DNA of 64,000 bases from Sipunculus nudus (GCA_026874595.1 CM049307.1:76856643-76920642), one strand, 5' to 3'; shown: positions 33,969 to 45,875, numbered from the stretch's first letter. Program-made: numbers and translations. The notes: generated by a model from the letters alone, not told the origin.

Positions 33969-34272
33969 GTAAGTGGAGAGGGAGTCGCTTTCTGCATTTT
34001 TTTGTTATCATAAATTACAATAAATATCAAAAGATATAGAGGTATATTATTTAAATTAAAATTGGTTCGTATTAGTTTGAATTTTGTGCTTGTGCCTTTT
34101 GGAACTGTTTCTTATACGATGTCCTCGATCAGGCTTATCGGAATGGGGGGGGGGGGGGGGCGGCTTTTATTGTTTTTCAAGGTAGTATTCAACTCCATGT
34201 TCCAGATTATGTCCGATCCCTTTAGTTGTTGACATACTTGGACAATGGTTACGCATCATCAATGTATTCTAT

Positions 34273-34619
34273 TTATTTTATTCCGTAAGACCCCACGTCA
34301 ATACAGATGAATTTCAGATTTGCATCCACTAGCGCCAGGAGCACCGTTGAAAATGTGCCCTTGTAATTGAAGTAGAGTGATCAAGTTTTATTTGGTGTTT
34401 TCATGACTACATGTTTCCGTCTAACGCACCAATACACAGAGGTAAATTCCACTTCTCTTGGAAATTATCTGCAATTCGTTGCCAGTCCTGACAGGTTTCT
34501 GGCATCTTCATGTAAAGGCCCGAAAGGTTATCCCATATAATCTGGCAAACTTCGGGGACTATTCTTGAAACGGTAGTTATACCGAGACGATAACTGAATC
34601 CCAAGGACTTAAGTTTCAC
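34273..34619 (-). pseudogene. PIF/Harbinger DDE transposase exon, decayed
   Basis: Minus strand, after a good acceptor (TAGCTACAG). The frame reads 'LGFSYRLGITTVSRIVPEVC' and 'WQRIADNFQEKWNLPLCIGA' then 'LDGN' (catalytic Asp of the G-A-x-D-G motif). A one-base shift leads to 'HVVMKTPNK', a stop, and '[20 protein letters not shown]' then '[13 protein letters not shown]' (second catalytic Asp in 'L-V-D-A-N'). These are the standard blocks of DDE_Tnp_4 Harbinger transposases. The C-terminal part with the Glu is not found; the frame ends at 34273. Convergent with the MADF gene. Confidence 0.78.
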
Positions 34620-34701
34620 CTGTAGCTAGAAATCTAAAATATAAGAATAAATCAAATCTGAGATAGTATCATATTGTGACTAACACGCACAATGACAAGC
34701 A

Positions 34702-34702
<1 letters not shown>

Positions 34703-34765
<63 letters not shown>
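34703..34765. repeat. Compound (TC)n (AT)n microsatellite
   Basis: About 12 TC units followed by about 17 AT units. Any right terminus of the Harbinger element would be expected near here, but none is visible. Confidence 0.95.
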
Positions 34766-34771
<6 letters not shown>

Positions 34772-34811
34772 TAAATTAATGTTCAGTTAGTTTGACTTAA
34801 ATCTGTTGGTA

Positions 34812-35856
34812 CAGTGGAACCCCTCTGGGGCGGACAGTCACGGGACCGGACGATTTGTCCGTTATAGCGGGTTGTCCGTCCCACAGGGGGGCGGGCCCAA
34901 GAGGTCCGGTTGCGGTCACATGTCGGAGACCCACGTATTGGACTTAATCAACCAGGAAAGCCGGTCTTTTTCCTTTAATAATTGACCTTACATATATGTT
35001 ACCTACATGTGAATGAAATTTATTGCTACCGGTTGTTGTGTTTTATTTATTTTTTTAATTTTGGAATAAGGCTTTTAATATTAACTGACACATTATCGTC
35101 ATCTCCTGTGAGGAGTAGATTCTAACATTGATTGATATAAACAGGACTTACTCGTCTCGACATATACATTTCTGCACTGGGTCTGTAAAATTTCTCAATT
35201 ACTCACTCTTTCCGTGATATTTATAAAGAATCGCTTATGCATAAATTAATTTCTGACATCTCGTTCAAGTTTTGTTTAAAATCTTTCGGGAGCGTAAGAT
35301 ACTATTATAAATAAATGCATGATGTCATATACGCCAGGACTTATTTTCGTTATGCAAATGTTTCAGGATTGGGGATTTGTTTATATCGCTGAGCCCCGAA
35401 CCAAGCGAGAGGTCATGACCCGTGACTGTTATCGTCCGGGAGTGTAACAGATATGTCATTATCCTCGCTCCTGGGCCTGTAGTAGAAAAATGTGGCACGA
35501 ATTCTGAATGAATATGTGGCTTCACTGAAAGCTCGGCACAACAGAATTCCGTCATTTTATGGGCACTACTATTGATAAAAGGAAACATAAATAAATGTTC
35601 CAGCTGAAAATAAAGTAAATTGAGTAGAACTAGCTCCGGTCTTATAATAGTCATGGCAGTATGCCTAAATCATAAGAACATTTAAGTGATATAAGGTGTA
35701 CCAGAAGCAGGCCATATTTGCAGTTTCAAAGTTTTTCTGCCGACTTCGACCGGGGTGGCCGCTTGGGTGTCCGTTAGCCGGGGTTATTTAGGCATCGGGT
35801 GGACAAAAGGTGTCCGTTGTCCTGAAAAGCTGGGTGTCTGCTCCAGAGGGGTTCTT
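34812..35856. mobile_element. Pogo/Tigger-like non-autonomous element, imperfect right end
   Basis: The left end CAGTGGAACCCCTCTGGGGC follows a TA. The right end carries the inverse 'CAGAGGGGTTCTTA', so about 15 bases match before the last few, which have changed. Inside each end 'GGACA' / 'GTGTCCGTT'-type motifs recur in inverted orientation. It is about 1045 bp with no transposase frame (the minus ORF at 35325-35654 has no family features). It is related in design, not in sequence, to the 3147-3929 element. Confidence 0.7.
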
Positions 35857-36670
35857 AAAGGAGTAAAAACGCTCCGTCGGCCCAAAAAGTGTCCGTGAAG
35901 AAAGAGTATGTGGCCGCGGATTGCGGTCATCTTTTAAGTATTTATTTAGATAACATTTTATTATCTTAACAGTTAACTAAAGCTCTAATCATTAGTGGAC
36001 AGCTGGTGACCCGGGTTTTATTCTTGGCTAAGCCATGAATGAGAGAGGGTTGTAGTGGCATGTCCAAGCCGTTGGTTTTCTCCGGGTCCTCCACCCATAA
36101 CAAATACCGAGCGCCAACATCTGAGCCATAGATATTGCCTCGTATTATTTATTATAACTAGTTGTACAAAATTAATCAAATACCGTAAATATTTAAAAAT
36201 GAATAACCCAATATAATACACATATTGTGTAACTCTATTATTTGTAGGTAAATTTAATATTAATTATTATAATTGCATATTATTTGCCTTACACCCTTTC
36301 TATATAAATTTATTATATATATATATATACATGTGTGTATGTGTGTGTGTATGTATATAGCGCGTGTGTTCCTTATTCAGGCACTTATACTTCCCTTTAC
36401 CACTCCAATCTCAATCCTATCAAATTGTGCTGGGGACACATTAAAGGTTACGTAGCGTCAAATAACAAGACCGGTAAGCTGGGTCACGTGATCCAGTTGT
36501 TCAGACAGGCTCAAACCACCGTGTCTCATGGTTAGGATTCTATAGCATTCGTATTTATTTCGAACGGTGCCTTTTACATATATTTATGTTTACATGTTAA
36601 TGTTATTATATTTTGTTCAAGAATATATAAATATTAAAAAACCATTTTACAGCCGATACAGTATATAAAT

Positions 36671-36721
<51 letters not shown>

Positions 36722-37315
36722 CAAACATAAATACATTTATATTTTCACATCATTTATCACCTGTAATTTTCTATTTCAGATGGAATTTCCGAGTATCATT
36801 ACACCTCTTGTGTTCTCATTGTTTGTTTATCTTTTTATGGCACCTTTGTATCCCTCTTCTACGATCCCTTCCCCCTTTCTTAACTTCGCCTGGTGACCAT
36901 AACGGTTCCCTGCCGGTCCTAAGCCCGGGAGAAGGAGGAAAGTTGGGGTTTCGAGAAACCTACTCATGCCCGTAAAATTCACATAACCTTGTTTTTATCC
37001 TTTTAATTATTTTTTGTTTATAAATTTATTAAGGTTATTTCACAAGCGCATTTGACATGGCCAAAAAAAATAAAATAATCGCGTAAAAAAACATTCATTT
37101 GGTCCTTCTAGAGATATTGGCATTTATTAAATGTCGAAAAATTGCAGAATTTAATTTAATCTCATGCAGCGATGTACAAGAAAAATGGGATAAAAATGCG
37201 AAACAACACTTATCTATTGTGGGTTCTGGTTGATGGTTCCCATATTTTTTTATTTCAGCCAAAAAGTAGACTGGCCCAATCCATGAAATATTTATGACTT
37301 AATTGTCATTACCCA
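35857..37315. other. No gene; microsatellites
   Basis: Holds an AT/GT compound repeat near 36313-36360 and a long (AT)n at 36673-36718. A GC-richer patch at 36885-36965 ('AAGCCCGGGAGAAGGAGG') is unexplained. The open frames at 36273-36535 run through the microsatellite. Confidence 0.5.
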
Positions 37316-37715
37316 TTGCCCATGGCCCGTAATATTCGTTCAGCATATTACGTTCAGCAGAGATATATCATAGGACACGAGGTCCATGTGTGGACTACCT
37401 TAATACATGAGTACAGTGCGAATGTTACCAAGCGGGTCGAGCTTTGGGACCGCTGTTGGCGTTCACATAGCAACAATGCCACTCACAAGAGGATTGACGG
37501 ACTGATATGAAAATACGAAGGAATCGTCAGGTCCTCAAAGAGCCTTGTGACGCCTTAATATGCAAATATCAGGGATTCACCATACGGACTTTACAGGGCT
37601 TTAGTGATAAGAGCTTGCACTGAGTTAAGTCTATCGGTACATGGAATCACGTTTTATTTTAAGTATTTCATTAGTAAACGAAAATACGAAAGCCCAGGCA
37701 GGGCTAGCCAAAAAG
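37316..37715 (+). repeat. ~390-bp interspersed repeat, copy 1
   Basis: Matches 61960-62345 in inverted orientation over nearly its full length. Shared phrases include 'GCGAATGTTACCAAGCGGGT', 'TCAGGTCCTCAAAGAGCC', 'GGGATTCACCATACGGACTT' and 'AAAGCCCAGGCAGGGCTA'. No protein or clear terminal repeats; probably a non-autonomous element. Confidence 0.8.
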
Positions 37716-37876
37716 TAAAGCAAATTCGGTTTGTTATAAATACATTACTGGGTTTTTTATATTCTACTCAGAACCATAGGTTTGCAAGCATTGTATGAAC
37801 CACACAACAAATATACTGAGGGGCAAATGATGTACCATTTTACTTAATAATCCGTTCCAACAGCCGCGAAACCTTG

Positions 37877-37901
37877 TTTTTTTTTTTTTTTTTTTTTTTT
37901 T
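37877..37901. repeat. Poly-T run
   Basis: About 25 T in a row. A neighbouring T-rich stretch lies at 38028-38046. They could be reverse-strand tails of retroposed sequence, but nothing adjacent supports that. Confidence 0.9.
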
Positions 37902-38211
37902 GCGATCATTTCTAAAGCATTATTTCGAATGCGTGTTCCCTGCGATACAATGAATGCCGAGAAAACGACCTAAATTTTTATGACGTTCGCAAAAATCTAA
38001 TAAAATAAACTTACTAAACGACGCTGGAGTTTTTTTTGTTTTTTTCTTGAGAAGTACTTTGCTAAACCCAACAAAACTGAAACTGTGTATGCGATACCAG
38101 TACGCGTCATAATGAAATGACGTAACCCATCACGTCAATGGTGTCTCGTCTATGCAAATGTTTGTGACATGGGTCACCTGCGTGTTCATAACAGACTGAG
38201 GTAGCTTCACG

Positions 38212-38526
38212 ATGGCTGATTTAGTCCATCGCATGTATACTTTTTGTTCCGAAGAGGCCAACACAGGGTGCTTGAAATATGCATTCTCAGAGTTCAAGAA
38301 CGCGTCCGTGCCATGCTGGGTATACGTTTCACTACATTGTGGCGACACCTCCCATTTATACCTGAGGAAAGCAACATTTAAGAAGACAACACCTGTTATA
38401 GGTATTTTCCGTTCCAAAACCCTTGTCCGCATGTTTTTTCGCGATAATTATTTTATGAATATTCATTTAAAATGCCCCTTGCCTGATGTAGATAAACAGA
38501 TATTTCGCCGATTTTGTGTAAAGTAG
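38212..38526 (+). CDS. Possible first exon or short ORF, unknown
   Basis: ATG in a fair context (TCACGATGG) opens a 104-codon frame with balanced composition and several cysteines ('MYTFCSEEANTGC', 'VPCWVYVSLHCGDTSHLYL'). A GTATTT donor at 38400 would end an exon after 'KKTTPVIG'. The opposite strand is also open over the same bases (38130-38432), so the strand is uncertain. No family is recognised. Confidence 0.25.
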   Translation: MADLVHRMYTFCSEEANTGCLKYAFSEFKNASVPCWVYVSLHCGDTSHLYLRKATFKKTTPVIGIFRSKTLVRMFFRDNYFMNIHLKCPLPDVDKQIFRRFCVK

Positions 38527-39186
38527 TCATGAAATATATATAATGAAAAAAAGTATTTACTTTGCGACTGTTTTGCGTTATTAATGCTGAAATAACGTTG
38601 ATGGCGTCTTCCCGGCACTGCTCGATAGTACATTCCTCTATGTTATACGTTTCATGTCTATGGCTGCGTTTGTTGTTTGTTAGACAACAGTGACGTCACA
38701 AAGACATCACAGTGATCGGTCGCGCATCACCTTCACTTGACTGACATAAGTTTGACTGGCAAGTTTATTATCAGATCTAAGTCAAGGAATAAGTCGTAAA
38801 CGCTGTAGACTGTTTCTTCATATTTTGGATGATTTGTCTCATTCAAAACCAAAGGCAAAGCAAGGTAAAGAATTATTTTTTTACGCACGTAGTCGGCGGA
38901 ATAGCTCCTGCAACCTTTAGACAAGAAAGATTTACACTGCTTTACATTTAAAAAAAATTTCCCGGAAAAACATACGGACACGGGTACTGGGACGGACTAT
39001 AGGTTCGATGAAAATGTCACCAGCTAATTTCAGAATGAGAATAAGCGGCCTGTATATATAATTTATTTATAAGGTAAAATTTATTTATTTGTATAGTCAT
39101 AATAATTAATAAAGTGTATATTTAATACAGCTTGCTAATACATATATTTATATTTATTTATATAAACATATATAAGCTAAGGCATA

Positions 39187-39218
<32 letters not shown>

Positions 39219-39460
39219 ATTATTTTAATATAATGACCAGTTTAAAACCATAATAACTATAAGGTATTATTAATTATACATAAATAAATAATAAATCATA
39301 AAATCATCATCATAATATGTATATAAAGGTTAGTAAAACTTTTCTTTTTTTATATAAATGTATCCTTGCAAAACGTTTACAGCAAACTTTTTTTTATTGG
39401 ATAATAGTAAATGATTTCAGTTATTGTTACGGAAATATTATCCTAAGAGGAAAGAAACTG
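38527..39460. other. No gene; AT-rich
   Basis: Very AT-rich, with an (AT)n at about 39187-39219. The frame at 38733-38981 (-) is unsupported. Confidence 0.45.
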
Positions 39461-39540
39461 AGCTAAGCCCGAATTCGAACATATACTGGTGGAACACAAG
39501 TCCAGCGTTCAAACCGCTTAGCTAGAAAATCAAGCTGCCC
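39461..39540 (-). repeat. tRNA-like SINE head
   Basis: On the minus strand an A-box-like 'TAGCTAAGCGGTTTGAACG' and a B box 'TGTTCGAATTCGGGC' bracket 'CGCTGGACTTGTGTTCCAC', which resembles a Leu/Ser-type tRNA anticodon arm. The acceptor stem is not complete, so this is a SINE head or tRNA pseudogene and not a tRNA gene. Confidence 0.5.
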
Positions 39541-39605
39541 TGTGGACTCTGTTCGGTCCAATTGTTTTGTGCAACTCGTCCCCTTAGCAACATACACGTA
39601 TATAC

Positions 39606-39609
<4 letters not shown>

Positions 39610-39648
<39 letters not shown>
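39610..39648. repeat. (AT)n microsatellite
   Basis: About 19 AT units, immediately before LINE-derived sequence. Confidence 0.95.
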
Positions 39649-39649
<1 letters not shown>

Positions 39650-39651
<2 letters not shown>

Positions 39652-40865
39652 TTCTTCAAAGAGGCTATTGTAACCCCAGTGTTAAAACATATTTGGATTT
39701 TGAACAACAGCATGTGCAACTAAAGACCCGTGTCCAATCTGCTTTTGCTTGCAAAGGTCCTTGAAAAGGTAGTTGCTAGCAGACTCAAGGACCATCTTTC
39801 TGCCTGTAACCTTCTAGAACCACTACTAGTCTGCGTATCGCAAATCCACAGCTGCGAGACCGCGCTCGTGAAGGTTCACAATAATTTGGCGTAAGCCCTT
39901 GACCAGAAAAAAGCAGTAATAAAGCTTTTAGATCACAGTGCCGCATTTGATACGATAGACCAAGTCATCTGATCAAAAGATGTGGAGGTGTTTGGCATCA
40001 CGGGTGGAGCTCTTTCCTGGATCATCTCCGACATGTCACACAGGAAGCAGATTGTGTGTGTGTGTGAATGGTAAAAAAATCAAGTACTTCATTGATTAAC
40101 TGTAGGGAACCACAGGGCCCTGTTTAAGGGTAACTTTTATTCACAATGTATACTTGTCCACTTGGTGATATATATATTCTGCGCCAACAAAACACTTAAT
40201 ACCATCTCTACGAAGAGGACACCCAGTTGTAACTGTCATTTGACGTAGAGAGGGCTGTTAACTACATGAAGTTAACTACAGCAAGGGGCTGTTTACATCG
40301 TCAAATGCTGGATGAATCAGCACATGTTGAAATTAAACACAAACAAAACTGAGTTCATGATTGTCAGTGAAAGGGACACATCACCAACTTGCAAGATCTG
40401 GTGCTGTAATTACCGTACGGCAGAAATATTGGTTAATGATTGCTTCCTTTCTATCCATGTTACGTAAGATTTCTGGCAGAGTGAGTTCAACAAATTTCCA
40501 CCTTAGAAACACTGGAAAAACTTGCAAATCCTTGACCTTAGGGGCAACTGAACAGTTCATTCACTTGTAACATCTTACTTAGACTATATTAATATAATTC
40601 TGATCATCACAGCTAAGTGCAATTTTAGGGAGCTCCAGCATGTGCAGAATACCGCGGCCAGGATTGTAACCACGTCTTCTTGGTAAGACCGTAATACACC
40701 CCTGTTACAATTCCTCGCAAATTTATACTTAATTTTTTTACAAATACAATGGTAAAGACGTCACGTGGTTCATTTGAACGATCACACACCACTACGGATG
40801 TACTTTCCCTCCAGGGCAGTGAAATTAACAATACTCACCGGACTCGGCTTGTACATTTCAGTGTC
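39650..40865 (+). mobile_element. CR1/L2-like LINE reverse transcriptase remnant
   Basis: Order and motifs of a non-LTR reverse transcriptase are clear although stops are frequent: 'SFKEAIVTPVLK', 'RPVSNLLLLAKVLEKVVASR', 'ETALVKVHNNLA', 'KLLDHSAAFDTID' (the catalytic A-F-D block), 'FGITGGALSWIISDM', and a C-terminal part with 'SYLDYINIIL' and 'LQHVQNTAARIVTTSSW'. The thumb-like end 'RRHVVHLNDHTPLRMYFPSR' is present. The F-A-D-D box and the endonuclease are lost. The pattern L-D-x-S-A-A-F-D-T-I-D is characteristic of CR1/L2/Rex-group LINEs. Two copies of 'TACAGC/ATGAAGTTAACTAC' near 40262 suggest a small internal duplication. Confidence 0.72.
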
Positions 40866-41072
40866 ATATCTGGTCTTTTTAATCGAAACCGGTTTCTAGG
40901 CTGGCTAAATGGATGGTGAATAAGGAATATTTGGCATCTCCTACACGTATTCCAGGATTTTTTTTTTTAAACGCTGCAAATGGTCCCCCTAATATTTCAA
41001 CACAAACTTATTTGGATAAAACCTTGAAAATGAGCATTTGGTTTCATTTTTTTTAAATAAGAATATTTGTCC

Positions 41073-41104
<32 letters not shown>

Positions 41105-41634
41105 ATCGTGTGTTATTGTTATTAAAAACATTTATTGCTCTAAACGTGATGCCGATAATTTGATCACATGAAGGTATGACATAATACCTGTAATTCATAT
41201 TAGACGGAATAACAGGAACCGCTAGGACGACACCATTTCCACTATCGATATAGCAGCAGTAGACACAGGAAAAAACACAATTATATGATAATAATAAATT
41301 TATTACGACTACAAATGATAAAACTTAACAGAAGGGTCCAAGCTGTCGATGACGTCTGCTAAAAATTAAAAAAAAAGGGAGAAATCCTGCAGGTCTGCCA
41401 ATGCCAGTGTGTTCCCTTCTTTGAAAAAAAAGTGTCGTTTCTAATTGTAGGATCACATCTTATGTTCCGTATGTTGAGTTGATTGCATCATAAAGAAAAA
41501 CACGGAAACCAATGGGGTGCTTGAAAGCTCAAGGCTTAATTTAAATTGTATACATATCAACGTTAATTTAACTGTATTCAATATGAAACAATTTATATTA
41601 TATTAAACATGCAAAACCAGCGGTCAATAATGAG
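40866..41634. other. No gene seen
   Basis: AT-rich with an (AT)n at 41080-41103. No supported feature. Confidence 0.45.
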
Positions 41635-43158
41635 TTATTGACCCAACTGGTTAAAGACAAATTTAATAATATGAAAAATAGACCCATGAATGCTGCCTGA
41701 AATATGTAACACACACATATATATCACTCTTTGTGATAACTCTAATGAAAAGTAATATTTTACTGTCTGATGCAATGTCCTCGCGTCCATAGACACGAAG
41801 AGTATACTATATTGGACAAAGTCAAAGGCCTTGAAAAAGTCCAAGAAATAAAAACGGTCACCGTCATGATATCCCTGATACCCTTCGTCTAGATGTCGTT
41901 TCGAATTTGTTCCAAGTAGGCACTGTGGGACGATTAGGACTGTTTCTCTCAACTCTCAAACTTCGAAATAATTTTTTTAGGGTTACATTTGCGGGAAATA
42001 TTTTGTTTGTATTTCACACGAGTATACTTTCATAATATTACTTTTACAGTAATAGTATGTTTTGTGTTATTTTCCTGGACACAATTCTAATACAACGTAT
42101 TGGACCCGACTACATTTTTCCCTACGCGTCTGGTGTATGTAGAAGCCGCAGTGCCTTGTGGTGTTCAGACTATGACGCCCATAATACCTAAACAGCAGAG
42201 TCGTGCTCGTGTGGGTCTGCATAGCATTTTGTATGGATGATGCAATGTCTAAGCGATCGAAGAAACAAAATGTAAAACATAATCGATAGGAAAGGTCGAA
42301 AGCCTTGGAAAAGTCCAAAAATGACATTCGTCAATGGTTGCTCTCATGAATAAAATGCATTATCCAATCGACACACCAAAATGCGTAGTGTGACCGCCTC
42401 CGTGACAGTAATCCGATCGCACTAGTCCGCCTAGAATACGTGTATGTACGCAATTTATTGGATTAGTTCCATGGCGTTGTCCTGTGAAAGCGTAGCCATA
42501 TACACTTTATAATATGAAAATGCGGTAAATCCTTTCTTGTTCGCGTAGCGGAAAATTATCACCCCCCCCCCCCCTTAAAAATCCAACCACTCCTCTTCCA
42601 TTAAGAGCACGTCAGTTCTCTCATGACAGTCTTTACTGGGCAAACAAATGGTTTTCGTTTATAGCAGTCCAGAAAAACGTCATGTACAATATAGTCAAAT
42701 TTAATTGAAAATTAGAAAAAGTATAACATGATTAGTTATATAATTTTAGATGGCACAATTTAACTTTTGCTACATTGGAACACATGAAGGTGATCTTCTG
42801 TGAAGCGTTTTTACGTTTTGGATTTTTCCAAGGCATTTGATACTGTCTATCATTATAGTTCAAGCCATCCATAAAATAATATTGTTCTACGGATTCGCCG
42901 AATCAATTATCTTTTGCAACTGAAGACCCACCAGGTCCCTGGTAATGTTCCAAATTAATGCAGGGCTATATACAAATCTGCGTGATTCCTGAATACCATA
43001 TAATTCGGTTTATCTAGTATATAATGGTCAAATACAACCCATTGGACAAATTGGATATAAAGCACAAAAATGGACGTATATTTGTTGTTAATATCAATAA
43101 AAAGGATAAATGCATCAAACTTGTTGTCAAAGCCTTGCAATAGTTTTATGTTGGTCAA
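41635..43158. mobile_element. Cluster of short LINE reverse-transcriptase scraps on both strands
   Basis: The catalytic 'DFSKAFD'-type block appears at 41820-41865 (-) as 'FLDFFKAFDFV', at 42290-42327 (-) as 'FLDFSKAFDLS', and at 42805-42860 (+) as 'LDFSKAFDTVYH'; a fainter version may lie at 43120-43140 (-). Each is embedded in about 100-300 bp of unrelated-looking sequence, without the flanking RT motifs expected for one element. They may be parts of separate, nested or rearranged LINE copies. ORFs 41635-41952 and 42067-42327 (-) are carried by these scraps. Confidence 0.5.
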
Positions 43159-44149
43159 TGTAACAAAAAAAAAAAAAAAAAAAAAGAATAGCTTATTGAA
43201 AAGTTGTTAGTTAATATTTAAGAAAAAGGTATTTTACCTGTATATTGTCTAATGCTTTAAATTTTATGATATATTGAAAACACAACTTATTTGGCAATTT
43301 ACCCTGTATTTTGCTGGTGTGCAGACAATAAGTTCAAGAATTCGGCACTTCCCCGTTGTTAGTGTTACAAAAGTATTTAAAACGTTTATCCATTATTGGT
43401 CCTAAATGTTTTTTCTTTTTTTTTTAAAGCAGGCTCTTTTTGGAGTCCTACATATTGACTTGGGCAGTACTTTTTGTGTATTTTTGTAGACGTGTCATCG
43501 AATAATTGGACTGCAGCTTTGACAATTTAAGTACTGATTCATTAGTTCCATACAATGAACTTTGGGAACTAGTAACAGTGGTTTTATGCTGCAAGCGCTT
43601 TAGAGAAATCAATTAGTACAGTAATTTTCAATGATCTGCTTCGGTGGTCATTTGATGGGGTATGTCATGTGGTCATTTTTGTCGATGTGTTGGCCAGTCA
43701 TAATTCATAGGATAAGAAAAATATTCGTACCCTTTAAGGGGCATTAACAAAGATTTTATACTTGTAAGTACTAAGAGTAGGGACATGTATATCAAGATCA
43801 TGGTTATTAGTTTGGTTATCACTGGGTCAGGTTTTTGTAGTATTAGTCAACCCGGGACCAATACTGGCTGCCTGACAGAACGTTACTTTGCATGCTGGGA
43901 ATATTTGTATACCGGTGGTCCTTTCTGGCCTTTTTCATAGGGAATACGAACACAATATATACTAATAATATAGAAGAGACAAATGATTTTCAAGTGAGTT
44001 TGTTGCTATTCAAAGCTCAAACAGAATATGAACAATGAAATTATTAAAACGTCTACTATAATCTGGAATGCTTGCAGGAGATGTCACCTCTAATAACTTT
44101 TAAATTAAAATTCTATGTAAACCTTCAAAGCAGGATCAGTAAACAAGAC
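43159..44149. other. No gene; poly-A run
   Basis: Starts with an A-run at about 43165-43185 that could be the tail of a retroposed copy. No coding feature otherwise. Confidence 0.4.
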
Positions 44150-44270
44150 AAGCTGTGACACTGAAACGTACAAGCCGAGTGCGCAGATGTTAATTTCAGT
44201 GCCCTGGATGGAAAGTACACCTAATGACCTGTGCCGCGGCGAGATCGTTCAAATGAACCATGTGAGACTT
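44150..44270 (-). mobile_element. 3' scrap of the same LINE family as 39650-40865
   Basis: Matches 40745-40860 in reverse orientation, sharing 'GTACAAGCCGAGT', 'TTAATTTCAGTGCCCTGG', 'GGAAAGTACA' and 'GATCGTTCAAATGAACCA'. This confirms that the LINE family has more than one copy here. Confidence 0.75.
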
Positions 44271-44489
44271 AATCTGCACATCACATCAGTCTATTAATCT
44301 ACACAACACTAAGTGTTTGAATACACAATTTTTTTTTCCATTTTCCATTTTTCTCTCAATATTTTTCCCCGACCTTAAACCTGACATTGACTTCACATTA
44401 ATCGAAGATAACAATCGTTCAAACTTGCAACTTTTCGCAATAAACGATATTTTTCTCCACACTTTTTATACGCCCGTTAATGACGGATC

Positions 44490-45035
44490 AACATAAAGAA
44501 CAAAAAAAAATCCATACTGACTTAAATGATTTGGTACTTAGCACCACCACAGTGTCTTTCCCAATGTCAACATAAAGAACGAAAAAATTATACTGACTTA
44601 AATGATTTGGTACTTAGCACCACCACAGGGTCTTTCCCAAATGTCAACAAGAAACAAAACAGTCATAATTACTTAAATGATTTGGTACTTGCACCACCAG
44701 TGTCTTTCCCAAATGTCAACAAAAAACAAAACAATAATAATTACTTAAATGATTTGGTTAGCACCATCACAGTGTCTTTCCCAAATGTCAACAAAAAGAA
44801 CCAAAAAATCATACTGACTTAAATGATTTGGTACTTAGCACCACCACAGTGTCTTTCCCAAATGTCAACAAGAAACAAAACAATCATATTTACTTAAATG
44901 ATTTGGTACTTGTGCCACCACAGTGTCGTTCCCAAATGTCAACAAAAAAACAAAACAATAATAATTACTTAAATGATTTGGTACTTAGCACCACCATGGT
45001 GTCTTTCCCAAATGTCAACATAAAACAAAAAAAAT
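44490..45035 (+). repeat. ~75-bp minisatellite, about 7 copies
   Basis: 'AAATGATTTGGTACTTAGCA' starts near 44524, 44600, 44675, 44747, 44821, 44896 and 44971, so units are 72-76 bp. Because 75 is a multiple of three, a reading frame 'LNDLV...SFPNVNKK' stays open over several units (44526-44822 and 44828-45037), but nothing else suggests translation. Confidence 0.93.
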
Positions 45036-45875
45036 AAAATTAAACATATGATCTGTACATCAAAATCATTTGGAAATAAGCATCACTGCATAAAAGAATT
45101 AAAAATGATTACATGATGACAGGACTATTTGGGTAACAACACAAAAGCCCTCGTAATATAATGGGGCCAACATATTGTTAATAAATTAATTTCAGACTAT
45201 TGACAAAGTTACAATCAGATTATATAATATATTTTAAAGTGAAGTCCGTATTTTTTAAACAAAATTCTTAACATTAAGCTTGTCTTATTAACATTTCAGA
45301 TGAATTTTGGAATGACTTAATATATATAAATGTATACAAAGCAATGAAACATTTCCTTACACACTGAAAGATATAAACAATAAAGAATACTTGTTAAATT
45401 TACAAAACCTACATGTAGGAAAAGGCATCATCCAATCAAAATATTCTATAAAGTACAAAGATGTGTAAATAAACATATATATAACGTAAACATCATACAA
45501 ACTTGAAAAATGAAGATGCACTGCTTTACAAAAACTGTTCCAATTATTTGTAAATAATACAGAGAACCAAGCTTTTTAACTATCTATCAGACTATTGTTA
45601 TACAGACATGGTTTTTGTTTTACAGAATATCATTGAATATAAAATAGCATATACACATAAAATATTACAAAATATTATTACATAAAAATGAAACTGTTCC
45701 CTTCCCAATTCCCCCCCCCCCCAGGTGGGACAACAGACACACACAACCATTACCAAAACGCACCCAAATCGCAGACATATAATCACCACAAACTAACCTC
45801 TACTCCTCATCTTCATCCTCTCTCTCCTCAACCACCTCCCCTCCCCCCCCTTGATAAGAGACACGCACACAACCA
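45036..45875. other. AT-rich spacer; possible 3' flank of the minus-strand gene
   Basis: No protein family seen. From 45690 the base composition switches to C/A-rich on the plus strand, matching the gene that follows. The sequence 45700-45790 is partly repeated at 45845-45915 ('AAATCACCAGACATATAATC', 'AACGCACCCAAATC'), a ~133-bp diverged duplication. Confidence 0.45.

Noticed and set aside
39461-39540. Leu/Ser-type tRNA gene on the minus strand
   Set aside because: No complete acceptor stem could be formed.
44526-45037. Repeat-protein gene
   Set aside because: The frame follows from a ~75-bp unit and breaks where units are 72 or 74 bp; no start, splice or signal evidence.
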